Shown here one piece after another: positions 36,398 through 45,244 of a stretch of DNA of 47,379 bases. Within the stretch, counting starts at the first letter, position 1. The number at the start of each line of letters is the position of its first letter. The DNA comes from Burkholderia seminalis DSM 23518 (GTDB taxonomy: Bacteria > Pseudomonadota > Gammaproteobacteria > Burkholderiales > Burkholderiaceae), in NCBI RefSeq assembly GCF_902832885.1, contig NZ_CADFDK010000024.1, positions 1-47,379 of the forward strand, in the 5' to 3' direction. The translations under genes and the position numbers were made by a program. Below the pieces are notes generated by a model. That model ran no database searches and had not been told where the DNA came from. It saw only the letters and a list, made by a program, of their open reading frames with translations.

Positions 36398-37390
36398 ATG
36401 ACCCTCATCGTCACCGGCGCGGCCGGTTTTATCGGCGCGAACATCGTCAAGGCGCTCAACGAGCGCGGCGAATCGCGCATCATCGCGGTCGACAACCTGA
36501 CGCGCGCGGACAAGTTCCGCAATCTCGTCGATTGCGAGATCGACGACTATCTCGACAAGACGGAATTCGTCGAGCGCTTCGCGCGCGGCGATTTCGGCAA
36601 GGTGCGCGCGGTGTTCCACGAAGGCGCCTGTTCGGACACGATGGAAACCGACGGCCGCTACATGATGGACAACAACTTCCGCTACAGCCGCGCGGTGCTC
36701 GATACCTGTCTCGCGCACGGCACGCAGTTCCTGTACGCGTCGTCGGCCGCGATCTACGGCGGCTCGACGCGTTTCGTCGAGGAGCGCGACGTCGAGGCGC
36801 CGCTGAACGTGTACGGCTATTCGAAGTTCCTGTTCGACCAGGTGATCCGCCGCGTGCTGCCGAGCGCGAAGAGCCAGATCGCGGGCTTTCGTTATTTCAA
36901 CGTGTACGGCCCGCGCGAGACGCACAAGGGGCGCATGGCGTCGGTCGCGTTCCACAACTTCAACCAGTTCCGCGCGGAAGGCAAGGTGAAGCTGTTCGGC
37001 GAGTACAACGGTTATGCGCCGGGCGAGCAGACGCGTGACTTCGTGTCGGTCGAGGACGTGACGAAGGTGAACCTGTTCTTCTTCGACCACCCGGAGAAGT
37101 CGGGCATCTTCAACCTCGGCACGGGCCGGGCGCAGCCGTTCAACGATATCGCGTCGACGGTCGTGAACACGCTGCGCGCGCTCGACAACCAGCCGCCGCT
37201 GACGCTCGCGCAGCAGGTCGAGCAGGGGCTGATCGAATACGTGCCGTTCCCCGATGCGCTGCGCGGCAAGTACCAGTGCTTCACGCAGGCCGACCAGACG
37301 AAACTGCGCGCAGCCGGCTACGACGCGCCGTTCCTGACCGTGCAGGAAGGCGTCGACCGCTACGTCCGTTGGCTATCCGGCCAGGTTTAA
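36398..37390 (+). CDS. hldD: ADP-L-glycero-D-manno-heptose 6-epimerase
   Basis: A 330-residue short-chain dehydrogenase-like epimerase, last step in making ADP-L-glycero-D-manno-heptose for the LPS core. The nucleotide-binding motif is [16 protein letters not shown] (~5-20) and the catalytic YxxxK is in [11 protein letters not shown] near 140. A conserved stretch [12 protein letters not shown] follows. AGGACG precedes the ATG. It follows hldA by 63 bases and ends at the terminator at 37423-37447. Confidence 0.96.
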   Translation: MTLIVTGAAGFIGANIVKALNERGESRIIAVDNLTRADKFRNLVDCEIDDYLDKTEFVERFARGDFGKVRAVFHEGACSDTMETDGRYMMDNNFRYSRAVLDTCLAHGTQFLYASSAAIYGGSTRFVEERDVEAPLNVYGYSKFLFDQVIRRVLPSAKSQIAGFRYFNVYGPRETHKGRMASVAFHNFNQFRAEGKVKLFGEYNGYAPGEQTRDFVSVEDVTKVNLFFFDHPEKSGIFNLGTGRAQPFNDIASTVVNTLRALDNQPPLTLAQQVEQGLIEYVPFPDALRGKYQCFTQADQTKLRAAGYDAPFLTVQEGVDRYVRWLSGQV

Positions 37391-37422
37391 ACGCAGGCGT
37401 TGCGTCGCTAGACTGGGTCTCA

Positions 37423-37447
37423 CGGTCGGCAGCCGCCGGCCGTTTTT
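37423..37447 (+). terminator. Terminator after hldD
   Basis: CGGTCGGC (37423-37430) pairs with GCCGGCCG (37435-37442) with one G-T pair, followed by TTTTT. Confidence 0.7.
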
Positions 37448-37464
37448 CTTCGGAGATCCAGCAC

Positions 37465-37818
37465 ATGATCAGGAAATGGTTTGCCGCAGCGGTCATGCTC
37501 GGCGCAGTCGCGTCGGCCTGGGCGGCCGTCGATGTCAATACCGCGAGCGAGGATGCGCTCGTCGGCATCAAGGGCATCGGTCCGGCGCGGGCGAAGGCGA
37601 TCGTCGATGAACGCGGCACGCGCGGTCCGTTCAGGAATGCGGAAGATCTCACCGCGCGCGTGAAAGGCATGGGCGGGCATATCGTCGAGCGGCTTCAGCA
37701 GGAAGGGCTGACGATCGGCGCGGCGGGCGCAGCCGGCGCGGCCGCGGCGCCGCCCGCCGCGGGCAAGCCTGCGGCGGCCAAGCCTGCCGCCGCGCCCGCC
37801 CGCACCGCACAGAAGTAA
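37465..37818 (+). CDS. ComEA-like helix-hairpin-helix protein
   Basis: A 117-residue exported DNA-binding protein. Signal peptide MIRKWFAAAVMLGAVASAWA is followed by a ComEA core (VDVNTASEDALVGIKGIGPA, then ARAKAIVDERGTRGPFRNAEDL) with one helix-hairpin-helix motif, and a low-complexity Ala/Pro/Lys tail. ComEA proteins bind incoming DNA in the periplasm in natural transformation; many short homologues have unproven roles. GGAG precedes the ATG. A strong terminator follows. Confidence 0.88.
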   Translation: MIRKWFAAAVMLGAVASAWAAVDVNTASEDALVGIKGIGPARAKAIVDERGTRGPFRNAEDLTARVKGMGGHIVERLQQEGLTIGAAGAAGAAAAPPAAGKPAAAKPAAAPARTAQK

Positions 37819-37873
37819 CGCATCGCGCGCGACCGGCAACGAGCTCCTTCAGCCGCCGTCGTCATGACGGCTT

Positions 37874-37897
37874 CCCGCGGCATGCCGCGGGTTTTTT
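37874..37897 (+). terminator. Terminator after the ComEA-like gene
   Basis: CCCGCGGC-AT-GCCGCGGG at 37874-37891, then TTTTTT. Confidence 0.92.
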
Positions 37898-38042
37898 GCG
37901 TGGGGGAGCGCGTGCGATACGGGGGGGCGATCACGTGTCGCGCGGCATGCGTATTCCATCGTCGTAATGGGGGTTGCCGGCGCGAGCGGCGGTGCTGGTT
38001 TACAATCGATCGATTGATCGGCCTCGCACTGACGGTATATCC

Positions 38043-38945
38043 ATGGCTTACAAAACTATCGAAGACACGATCGGCAATACGCCGCTCGTGCAACTGGTCC
38101 GCTTGCCGGACGACGAGATTCGCGCGCGCAACAACGTGGTGCTCGCGAAGCTCGAAGGCAACAACCCGGCCGGTTCCGTGAAGGATCGCCCGGCGCTGTC
38201 GATGATCAGCAAGGCCGAGGCACGCGGGCGCATCAAGCCGGGCGATACGCTGATCGAGGCGACCAGCGGCAACACGGGTATCGCGCTCGCGATGGCCGCC
38301 GCGATCCGCGGCTACAAGATGGTGCTGATCATGCCGGAGGACCTGTCGGTCGAGCGTCGCCAGAGCATGGCCGCCTACGGTGCCGAAATCATCCTGACAC
38401 CGGTGAAGGGCGGGATGGAGCTGGCGCGCGATCTCGCGGACGAGATGCAGCGCGAAGGCAAGGGCGTGATCCTCGACCAGTTCGCGAACCCCGACAATCC
38501 CGTTGCGCACTACGAAGCGACGGGGCCGGAGATCTGGCGCGACACCGAAGGGCGCATCACGCACTTCGTGTCGGCCATGGGCACGACGGGCACGATCATG
38601 GGCACGTCGCGCTATCTGAAGGAACAGAACCCGGCGATCGAGATCATCGGCGCGCAGCCGGAAGACGGTTCTCGCATTCCGGGCATCCGCAAGTGGCCGG
38701 AAGCGTACCTGCCGACGATCTTCGATCGCAGCCGCGTCGACCGTGTCGAGAGCGTGAGCCAGGCCGCGTCGGAAACGATGACGCGCCGGCTGGCGGCGGT
38801 CGAAGGCATCTTCGCGGGCATTTCGTCGGGCGGCGCGTGCGAAGTCGCGATGCGCATCGCGCGTCAGGTCGAGAACGCGACGATCGTGTTCATCGTCTGC
38901 GATCGTGGCGACCGCTATCTGTCCACGGGCGTGTTTCCCGCCTGA
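38043..38945 (+). CDS. cysM: Cysteine synthase B
   Basis: A 300-residue PLP enzyme forming cysteine from O-acetylserine and sulfide or thiosulfate. The N terminus is MAYKTIEDTIGNTPLVQL; the PLP lysine lies in EGNNPAGSVKDRPA near 38-51; SGNTGIALA binds the substrate near 78; the phosphate loop is SAMGTTGTIMGTSRY. The CysM type is shown by its close fit to CysM rather than CysK in this loop and by length. A TACAAT -10 box at 38001-38006 lies 37 bases upstream of the start. Confidence 0.94.
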   Translation: MAYKTIEDTIGNTPLVQLVRLPDDEIRARNNVVLAKLEGNNPAGSVKDRPALSMISKAEARGRIKPGDTLIEATSGNTGIALAMAAAIRGYKMVLIMPEDLSVERRQSMAAYGAEIILTPVKGGMELARDLADEMQREGKGVILDQFANPDNPVAHYEATGPEIWRDTEGRITHFVSAMGTTGTIMGTSRYLKEQNPAIEIIGAQPEDGSRIPGIRKWPEAYLPTIFDRSRVDRVESVSQAASETMTRRLAAVEGIFAGISSGGACEVAMRIARQVENATIVFIVCDRGDRYLSTGVFPA

Positions 38946-38979
38946 ACACGGGTTGGCGTGCGCCGCGCGCCAGCCATGT

Positions 38980-39007
38980 AAAAAGCGCCGCTCGTGCGGC
39001 GCTTTTT
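38980..39007. terminator. Bidirectional terminator between cysM and mltB
   Basis: AAAAAGCGCCGC (38980-38991), TCGT loop, GCGGCGCTTTTT (38996-39007); A and T tracts on both sides allow it to serve both convergent genes. Confidence 0.92.
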
Positions 39008-39024
39008 CTTTGGGCGGGCAGATC

Positions 39025-40248
39025 TTACTGCGACTGCGCGTCGTCGTCGGCGGCGGCCGGCTTCAGCGCGCCGCTCGCTTCCATCTGCGCCTTCACGGCT
39101 TCGCCGAGCTGGTACACGGTGAGCGCGTAGAAGAAGCTGCGGTTGTAGCGCGTCAGCACGTAGAAATTCTTGAGCCCGAGCATGTACTCGGTCGCGCGCC
39201 CCGGCGACGGCAGGTCGACCACGGTCACCGGCGTGCCGGCTTCGGTCGTGATGTTGACCGTCGGCTCGTTCAGCGTCATGCCCGCGCGCGTCAGTTGCGA
39301 CAGCGCCCAGTGCGGCTCGGGCTGGCCGTCGGCGGCGGCCTGCGCAATGCCCAGGCTGCCCGTATCGGGCGTGATCTGCCAGACCACCGGCCGGTCGGTT
39401 TCCCAGCCGTGCTGCTTCAGGTAGTTCGCGACGCTGCCGATCGCATCGACAGGACTGCTGCGCAGATCGACGTGACCCGTGCCGTCGAAGTCGACCGCAT
39501 ACTCGCGGATGCTGCTCGGCAGGAACTGCGGGATCCCGATCGCGCCCGTGTACGAGCCGAGCACGGTGGTCGGGTCGAGCTGGTTGTCGCGGGTCCAGAC
39601 CAGGAAGTCCTCGAGGTTCTTGCGGAACGTTGCCTGGCGGCTGTCGCGATTCGGCGTGTCCGGATAATCGAACGTGAGCGTCGTCAGCGCGTCGAGCACG
39701 CGGAAATTGCCCATGTAGCGGCCATAGATCGTCTCGACGCCGATGATGCCGACGATCACCTCGGGCGGCACGCCGAACTGCTCGGACGCGCGCTGCAGCG
39801 TTGCCTGGTTCGCCTTCCAGAACTTCACGCCCGCGTTGATGCGGATCGGCTCGATGAAGCGCGAGCGATAGACGCGCCAGTTCTTGACCGTCGGCGACGG
39901 GGCCGGCTTCACGAGCTTGACGGCCGTCGCCGAGTAGCTGATGCGCGAGAACAGCGCATGCAGGCTCGCGGAGTCGAAGCCGTTGCGGCTCACCATCTCG
40001 TCGATGAAGGCGTCGACCTTGGCGTTGTTCGCATAACGCTGCGGAACAATTTCCTCCTCGAAGGTCTGGCCTTGCGGCAACGGCTGCTGCGGCTGGGCCT
40101 GGGCGACGAGCTTGCCGGCGGGCTTCGCCGGCTGCGTCTGCGCGCCGGCAGGCGCGGTGCCGAGGGCCGCGACGACAGCGGCGGCGACGAGCGGGACGCG
40201 GACACGGGACAGCGCGGAGAGGAGGGCGGCAGGCTTGCTGGAATTCAT
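39025..40248 (-). CDS. mltB: Membrane-bound lytic murein transglycosylase B family
   Basis: A 407-residue peptidoglycan lytic transglycosylase cleaving glycan strands with 1,6-anhydro ends. An N-terminal hydrophobic signal segment is present (LVAAAVVAALGTAPAGA) without a lipobox cysteine, so it is likely periplasmic. The catalytic Glu lies in VGIIGVETIYGRYMG, and SYTGAIGIPQFLPSSIREYA is the family motif near 250. The start at 40248 gives the signal peptide; a longer in-frame extension to 40395 lacks a ribosome binding site. A basic-free, Gln/Pro-rich linker follows the signal. Confidence 0.9.
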   Translation of the reverse strand: MNSSKPAALLSALSRVRVPLVAAAVVAALGTAPAGAQTQPAKPAGKLVAQAQPQQPLPQGQTFEEEIVPQRYANNAKVDAFIDEMVSRNGFDSASLHALFSRISYSATAVKLVKPAPSPTVKNWRVYRSRFIEPIRINAGVKFWKANQATLQRASEQFGVPPEVIVGIIGVETIYGRYMGNFRVLDALTTLTFDYPDTPNRDSRQATFRKNLEDFLVWTRDNQLDPTTVLGSYTGAIGIPQFLPSSIREYAVDFDGTGHVDLRSSPVDAIGSVANYLKQHGWETDRPVVWQITPDTGSLGIAQAAADGQPEPHWALSQLTRAGMTLNEPTVNITTEAGTPVTVVDLPSPGRATEYMLGLKNFYVLTRYNRSFFYALTVYQLGEAVKAQMEASGALKPAAADDDAQSQ

Positions 40249-40417
40249 GTCGAAGCGGGCGGACAGGGCGATTGTGTTCGGCGCAGTATACCCGACGGAT
40301 CCGGCGCGCCGGGGCGTGGCGGGCCCCCGTTGTGGTAAGTTAGCGGCGAATTCGCGGCAGACGATGGACATCATTGATGGAGACCTGCGGCGCACCGAGC
40401 GTCGTGGATGACAGCTT

Positions 40418-41341
40418 ATGGCAACCGCTTTCTATACGCACCCCGACTGCATGCTGCACGAGATGGGGGAATGGCATCCGGAGTGCCCGGCCCGCCTGTC
40501 GGCGATCCAGGATCAACTGATCGCGAGCCGCATCGACGATCTGATCGTGCACGAAACCGCGCCGTTCGCGAGCGAGGTCGCGCTGGGTCGTGTGCATACG
40601 CAGGCGCACATCGATTACATCCGGAGCATGACGCCGGTCGACGGCTACGTCGAGATCGATCCCGATACGCTGATGAATCGCGACACGTGGCGCGCGGCGC
40701 TGCGCGCGGCCGGCGCCGCGATCGCGGCGACCGACGCGGTGATCGAAGGCCGCTATGCGAATGCGTTCTGCGGCGTGCGCCCGCCCGGCCACCACGCGGA
40801 GCCCGCCCGTGCGATGGGCTTCTGCTTCTTCAACAACGTCGCGATCGCCGCGCGGCATGCGCTCGACGTACACGGTCTCGAGCGCGTCGCGATCGTCGAT
40901 TTCGACGTGCACCACGGCAACGGCACCGAGGCGGCGTTCGCGAACGACGAGCGCGTGCTGATGTGCAGCTTCTTTCAGCATCCGCTGTATCCGTTCTCCG
41001 GCGTCGATCACCAGGCGCCGAACATGGTCAACCTGCCGATGCCCGCGCGCAGCAACGGCATGGCGATCCGCGAAGCCGTCGACATGTTCTGGCTGCCGCG
41101 CCTCGACGCATTCAAGCCGCAGATGCTGTTCGTGTCGGCCGGCTTCGACGCGCACCGCGAGGACGACATCGGCAGCCTCGGCCTCGTCGAGGCCGATTTC
41201 GAATGGCTGACCGCGCAGATCGTCGACGTGGCGCGCCGGCATGCGCAGGGCCGCATCGTGAGTTGCCTCGAAGGCGGCTACAACCTGTCCGCGCTCGGGC
41301 GCAGCGTCGTCGCGCATCTGCGCGTGCTGGCCGGCATCTGA
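40418..41341 (+). CDS. Histone-deacetylase-like amidohydrolase
   Basis: A 307-residue zinc hydrolase of the class II HDAC/acetylpolyamine amidohydrolase superfamily. Motifs in order: HPECPARL near 20, RPPGHHAE near 120, DFDVHHGNGTEAAF near 160 (metal ligands), SAGFDAHREDD near 240 and CLEGGYNLSAL near 285. The substrate could be an acetylated polyamine, acetoin-pathway compound or acetyl-lysine; the sequence does not decide. It is divergent from mltB and convergent with the lipase-like gene. Confidence 0.92.
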   Translation: MATAFYTHPDCMLHEMGEWHPECPARLSAIQDQLIASRIDDLIVHETAPFASEVALGRVHTQAHIDYIRSMTPVDGYVEIDPDTLMNRDTWRAALRAAGAAIAATDAVIEGRYANAFCGVRPPGHHAEPARAMGFCFFNNVAIAARHALDVHGLERVAIVDFDVHHGNGTEAAFANDERVLMCSFFQHPLYPFSGVDHQAPNMVNLPMPARSNGMAIREAVDMFWLPRLDAFKPQMLFVSAGFDAHREDDIGSLGLVEADFEWLTAQIVDVARRHAQGRIVSCLEGGYNLSALGRSVVAHLRVLAGI

Positions 41342-41377
41342 TTCCCGACGCCTGACGGGCAGGACGTGCGGGCGCGC

Positions 41378-42298
41378 TCAGCGTGCCGGCACGCGCGCGT
41401 GAATCCACGCGATCAGCGCGTCGATCACGCGGTCGCGATCGAGATCGTTCATCGTTTCGTGGAAACCGCCTTCGTATAGCGTCAGCGTACGATCGGGCGA
41501 GCCGACGCGTGCGCCGAAGGCGCGGCTGCCGTCGGGTTCGGTCAGTTTGTCCTCGGTGCCGTGATAGACGAGTACCGGCACGCGCAGCGCGCCGCGGCCG
41601 CTTTCGATACGCGCCATCGCGTCGAGAATCTCCGCGCCGGTGCGCGCGGGCACCGCGCCGTGATGCACGAGCGGATCGGCGCGATTGGCCGCGACGACGG
41701 CCGGGTCGCGCGACAGCAGCGCCGCATCGATCCTGATCGCCGGGAAGGTCGGCCAGACGCGACTGATGACGCGGCTCACCGCGAGCATCCAGCGCGGCAC
41801 GTCGCGCCCCGGCGCGAGCGCCGGGCTCGACAGCACGAGGCCCGTCAGCACATGGCCGCGGGCCGGCGCACGCTCGATCGCGTAGAGCGCCGCGACCGCG
41901 CCGCCCATGCTGTGTCCCATCAGGAACAGCGGCGCATTGCCGCGGGCGGCTTCGGCGACCAGCGCATCCGCATCGTTCAGGTATCCGTCGAAACGGTCGA
42001 CCCACGCGCGCTGGCCGGGCGACTGGCCGTGCCCGCGCAGATCGATCGCGTGCACGTCGATGCCGGCCGCGTTCAGCCGGCCGGCGAGCGCGGCGTAGCG
42101 ACCCGCGTGTTCGGCGAGGCCGTGCACGAGCGCGATCGTCGCGCGCGGCGGTGCCGTGTCGTCGCCGGCCGGCCAGCGGTACGACGCCAGTTCGAGCCCG
42201 TCCGCGGTACGCAGCCGGCCCATTGTCGGTGCGGGTGGCGACGCGGGCGCGGCGCCGGCGATGGCGGGCGCGGCAGCCGGCGTGGTGGTAGCGGTCAT
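41378..42298 (-). CDS. Alpha/beta hydrolase, monoacylglycerol-lipase-like
   Basis: A 306-residue serine hydrolase. The nucleophile elbow is GHSMGG near 130 (FLMGHSMGGAVAALYAIER), the oxyanion region LVHGLAEHAGRYA near 55, catalytic Asp in VLVYHGTEDKLTEPDGS and His in GGFHETMND. This is the Hydrolase_4/PldB pattern of monoacylglycerol lipases and lysophospholipases. The start at 42298 has AGGGGA upstream on the minus strand; ATG 42340 in frame would add 14 residues without benefit. An Ala/Pro-rich N-terminal ~25 residues precede the domain; no clear signal peptide. Confidence 0.88.
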   Translation of the reverse strand: MTATTTPAAAPAIAGAAPASPPAPTMGRLRTADGLELASYRWPAGDDTAPPRATIALVHGLAEHAGRYAALAGRLNAAGIDVHAIDLRGHGQSPGQRAWVDRFDGYLNDADALVAEAARGNAPLFLMGHSMGGAVAALYAIERAPARGHVLTGLVLSSPALAPGRDVPRWMLAVSRVISRVWPTFPAIRIDAALLSRDPAVVAANRADPLVHHGAVPARTGAEILDAMARIESGRGALRVPVLVYHGTEDKLTEPDGSRAFGARVGSPDRTLTLYEGGFHETMNDLDRDRVIDALIAWIHARVPAR

Positions 42299-42439
42299 CT
42301 GGCGTGTCCCCTGTTGGTTGGCATAGGTGTTCCGGATCATAGTCGCGGCCTTCGCGCGGCGGGCCAGCGGTGCCCCTCTAATTTCGTGTAGTTATGAAAA
42401 GATCGAAATCGATTATTAAGTGGAATGAGGGGTTTGCGG

Positions 42440-42445
42440 TAAAAT
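42440..42445 (+). promoter_or_regulatory. Candidate -10 box for metNIQ
   Basis: TAAAAT in a GCGGTAAAATCGCC context; no clear -35 box is seen. It would give a leader of about 65 bases that contains the hairpin at 42467-42513. Confidence 0.4.
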
Positions 42446-42466
42446 CGCCGGCTATTCCAGATGCAT

Positions 42467-42513
42467 CGGCGGCCGACTGGCGGGCCAACTCGCCGGCCGG
42501 CCGCCGTTTTGTT
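42467..42513 (+). promoter_or_regulatory. Terminator-like hairpin directly before metN (attenuator candidate)
   Basis: CGGCGGCCG (42467-42475) and CGGCCGCCG (42498-42506) form a perfect 9-base stem, followed by TTTTGTTT and, at 42517, the metN ATG. No Shine-Dalgarno sequence is visible between. The loop holds competing GGCGGG/CGCC pairings. Placement suggests attenuation or control of translation start. Confidence 0.5.
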
Positions 42514-42516
42514 TAC

Positions 42517-43551
42517 ATGATCGAATTACGCAATCTTTCGCAGCGTTTTCCCGGGCCGGGCGGCTGGGTCGAGGCGTTGCGCAACGTCAACCTGACGATC
42601 CCGCAGGGCGAGGTGTTCGGCATCATCGGCCGAAGCGGCGCCGGCAAGAGCACGCTCGTGCGCACCATCAACCTGCTCACGCGGCCGACCGAAGGCAGCG
42701 TCGTCGTCGGCGGGCGCGATCTCATGCTGCTGCCGGCGGGCGCGCTGCGCGAGGCGCGCCGCGAGATCGGCATGATCTTCCAGCACTTCAACCTGCTGTC
42801 GTCGCGCACGGTGTTCGACAACGTCGCGCTGCCGCTCGAGCTGGCCGGTGCGAGCCGTGCCGAAATCGAGGCCGCCGTGCTGCCGCTGCTCGACCTCGTC
42901 GGGCTGTCCGCGCAGAAGGACCGCTACCCGTCGCAGATCAGCGGCGGGCAGAAGCAGCGCGTCGGCATTGCCCGCGCGCTCGCGAGCCAGCCGAAGGTGC
43001 TGCTGTCGGACGAAGCGACGTCCGCGCTCGATCCCGAAACCACGCGTTCGATCCTCGATCTGCTGAAGCGCATCAACCGCGAGCTCGGCCTGACGATCGT
43101 GCTGATCACGCACCAGATGGAAGTGATCAAGCAGGTATGCGATCGCGTCGCGGTGCTCGATGCCGGGCGCGTGGTCGAGGAGGGCCGCGTGATCGACGTG
43201 TTCCTGCAGCCGCATCATGAGGTGACGCGCGCGCTGATCGGCGACGTGATCGCGCAGGAACTCCCGCCCGCGCTGAAGGCACGCGTGGCCGAGCGGCTGA
43301 AGACGGGCAGCGGGCACCTGCTGCGGCTCGCGTTCACGGGCTCGGGGGTCGACCAGCCGATCCTGTCGGAGACGATCCGCCGGTACGAACTCGATTTCAA
43401 CATCCTGCACGGTCAGATCGACGAGATCCAGGGGCAGGCATTCGGTTCGCTCGCGGTGCTCGCGGGCGGCGAGCCGGGCAAGGTCGGGCAGGCGCTCGCG
43501 TTCCTGCGCGAGCAAGGGGTGGTGGTAGAGGAGCTTTCGTATGTTGAGTGA
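42517..43551 (+). CDS. metN: Methionine ABC transporter ATP-binding protein MetN
   Basis: A 344-residue ATPase powering methionine import with MetI and MetQ. Walker A is GRSGAGKST near 37, the signature [16 protein letters not shown] near 140 and Walker [14 protein letters not shown] near 162. The C-terminal ~80 residues are the NIL (ACT-like) domain which, in E. coli MetN, binds methionine and inhibits transport. The start [11 protein letters not shown] is standard; an in-frame ATG at 42394 would add 41 residues across the leader hairpin and was rejected. metI begins 11 bases before its stop. Confidence 0.96.
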   Translation: MIELRNLSQRFPGPGGWVEALRNVNLTIPQGEVFGIIGRSGAGKSTLVRTINLLTRPTEGSVVVGGRDLMLLPAGALREARREIGMIFQHFNLLSSRTVFDNVALPLELAGASRAEIEAAVLPLLDLVGLSAQKDRYPSQISGGQKQRVGIARALASQPKVLLSDEATSALDPETTRSILDLLKRINRELGLTIVLITHQMEVIKQVCDRVAVLDAGRVVEEGRVIDVFLQPHHEVTRALIGDVIAQELPPALKARVAERLKTGSGHLLRLAFTGSGVDQPILSETIRRYELDFNILHGQIDEIQGQAFGSLAVLAGGEPGKVGQALAFLREQGVVVEELSYVE

Positions 43552-44194
43552 GATGTTCGATATGTTCGTGCAGTCGTTCTGGGAGACGCTGATCATGGTC
43601 GGCATCTCCGGAGCGGTCGGCGCGCTCGTCGGCCTGCCGCTCGGCGTGCTGCTCTACCTGACCGATCGCCAGGGCGTGCTGCAAAACCTCGCGGTGAACC
43701 GCGTGCTCGGCGGCATCGTGAATGCCGTCCGCTCGACGCCGTTCATCATCCTGCTGGTCGCGGTGATTCCGTTCACGCGTCTCGTCACGGGTTCGTCGAT
43801 CGGCACGGCCGCGGCGGTCGTGCCGCTGACGCTCGCGGCCGCGCCGTTCATCGCGCGTCTCGTCGAGACGGCGTTGCGCGAAGTCGACCGCGGGCTGATC
43901 GAGGCCGCGCAATCGATGGGCGCGACCACGTCGCAGATCGTCTTCAAGGTGCTGTTGCCCGAATCGCTGCCGGGCGTCGTCGCGGGCCTGACGATCACGT
44001 TCGTGTCGCTGGTCGGTTACTCGGCGATGGCGGGTGCCATCGGCGGCGGCGGGCTCGGCGATCTCGGGATCCGCTACGGGTACCAGCGCTATCTGCCGGA
44101 AGTGATGTGGACGGTCGTCGCGATCCTGATCGTGTTCGTGCAGATCGTCCAGTCGTTCGGCGACTGGCTCGTGCGCCGGCTGAGCCACAAATAA
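43541..44194 (+). CDS. metI: Methionine ABC transporter permease MetI
   Basis: A 217-residue inner-membrane permease with five predicted helices, the first near 17-40 ([20 protein letters not shown]). The coupling helix [20 protein letters not shown] near 122-141 carries the EAA-type motif that contacts MetN. Its start overlaps metN by 11 bases, and GGTGGTAGAGGAG upstream supplies the ribosome binding site. Length equals that of E. coli MetI (217). Confidence 0.96.
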   Translation: MLSEMFDMFVQSFWETLIMVGISGAVGALVGLPLGVLLYLTDRQGVLQNLAVNRVLGGIVNAVRSTPFIILLVAVIPFTRLVTGSSIGTAAAVVPLTLAAAPFIARLVETALREVDRGLIEAAQSMGATTSQIVFKVLLPESLPGVVAGLTITFVSLVGYSAMAGAIGGGGLGDLGIRYGYQRYLPEVMWTVVAILIVFVQIVQSFGDWLVRRLSHK

Positions 44195-44222
44195 GATCAA
44201 ACCGGTCCGTAAGGGGGACACG

Positions 44223-45017
44223 ATGCAACGACGTTTCATGCTGAAGTTCGCGGCGGCACTGGGTGCGGCCGCACTGTTCGCGGGCGCGCACGCGCAGGCC
44301 GAAACCATCAAGGTGGGCGTGACGGGCGGACCGCACGCGCAGATCATGGAAGTGGTGAAGAAGGTCGCGGCGAAGAGCGGCCTCGATATCCGTATCGTCG
44401 AATTCTCCGATTACGTGCAGCCGAACGCCGCGCTCGCGTCGGGCGACCTCGACGCGAACAGCTACCAGCACGATCCGTATCTGCAGGCGCAGGTGAAGGA
44501 TCGCGGCTACAAGCTGATCAAGGTCGCGGATACCGTGACGTTTCCGATGGGCATCTATTCGAAGCGCGTGAAATCGCTGGCCGAACTGAAGCCGGGCGCG
44601 CGCGTCGCGGTGCCGAACGACCCGACCAACGGCGGCCGCGCGCTGCTGTTGCTGCAGAAGCAGGGGCTGCTGAAGCTGCGCGCGGATGCGGGGCTGAAGG
44701 CGACGCCGCTCGACATCGTCGACAATCCGCGCAAGCTGAAGATCGTCGAGCTCGATGCGGCGCAGATTCCGCGCTCGCTCGGCGACGTCGACGCGGCCGC
44801 GATCAACACCAACTACGCGATGGAAGCGGGGTTGAAACCGAATCAGGATGCGATCGCGATCGAGGGCCCGAACGGCCCTTACGCAAACATTCTCGCGATT
44901 CGCGACGCGGACCGGAACAAGCCGTGGGTCGCGAAACTGATCGCGGCCTATCATTCGGCCGACGTGAAGCAATTCATCGAGGGCAAGTTCGGCGGGGCGG
45001 TCATCGCCGCCTGGTGA
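44223..45017 (+). CDS. metQ: Methionine-binding protein MetQ/NlpA family
   Basis: A 264-residue periplasmic receptor for the MetNI importer. The leader MQRRFMLKFAAALGAAALFA ends in GAHAQA, a type I cleavage site; no lipobox cysteine is present, unlike E. coli MetQ, a lipoprotein. The mature start ETIKVGVTGGPHAQIMEVVK and the motif DLDANSYQHDPYLQAQ are typical, with VPNDPTNGGRALLLLQ near 126 in the ligand hinge. It follows metI by 28 bases and is followed by a terminator. Confidence 0.95.
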   Translation: MQRRFMLKFAAALGAAALFAGAHAQAETIKVGVTGGPHAQIMEVVKKVAAKSGLDIRIVEFSDYVQPNAALASGDLDANSYQHDPYLQAQVKDRGYKLIKVADTVTFPMGIYSKRVKSLAELKPGARVAVPNDPTNGGRALLLLQKQGLLKLRADAGLKATPLDIVDNPRKLKIVELDAAQIPRSLGDVDAAAINTNYAMEAGLKPNQDAIAIEGPNGPYANILAIRDADRNKPWVAKLIAAYHSADVKQFIEGKFGGAVIAAW

Positions 45018-45060
45018 CGGGCGGAGGACGGACGCCCGGCGGGATTAGAGTCGATGATCG

Positions 45061-45089
45061 AAAACCCGGGCTTTGCGTCCGGGTTTTTT
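45061..45089 (+). terminator. Terminator after metQ
   Basis: AAAACCCGG (45061-45069) pairs with CCGGGTTTT (45079-45087), then TT and more T-rich sequence. Confidence 0.88.
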
Positions 45090-45102
45090 CTCTTTTAAAA
45101 TA

Positions 45103-45114
45103 GAACGACCGTTC
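45103..45114. promoter_or_regulatory. TetR-type operator candidate upstream of etfBA
   Basis: GAACG-AC-CGTTC, a perfect 12-base palindrome in an A/T-rich context (TTTTAAAATA before, CTAT after). Its form recalls operators of TetR-family regulators of fatty-acid degradation; no regulator gene is in the window. Confidence 0.45.
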
Positions 45115-45190
45115 GCTATCATTGGCGCGTCGCCAAGAAGCGGTATCCTCGACAGCCACGATGGATGGGTCCGCTTGGCCGCGCAGTCAT

Positions 45191-45214
45191 GAGGCCTCGC
45201 TATAGAATGGCCTC
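45191..45214. promoter_or_regulatory. etfBA promoter region with inverted repeat around the -10 box
   Basis: GAGGCC (45191-45196) and GGCCTC (45209-45214) flank TATAGAAT (45201-45208), a good -10. The start codon is 31 bases downstream. A protein bound to the repeat would cover the -10 box. Confidence 0.45.
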
Positions 45215-45244
45215 TGGTCGTATTCGTAACTTTGGAGCGTGTGC

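Noticed and set aside
40346-40355. Perfect palindrome GCGAATTCGC upstream of the amidohydrolase gene
   Set aside because: Ten bases in GC-rich DNA may be chance, and nothing else around it supports an operator.
40249-40395. 49-residue N-terminal extension of MltB
   Set aside because: Would place a non-signal stretch before the signal peptide; no ribosome binding site.
42394-42516. In-frame 41-residue extension of MetN
   Set aside because: Crosses the leader hairpin and -10 candidate, and the family starts at MIELRN.
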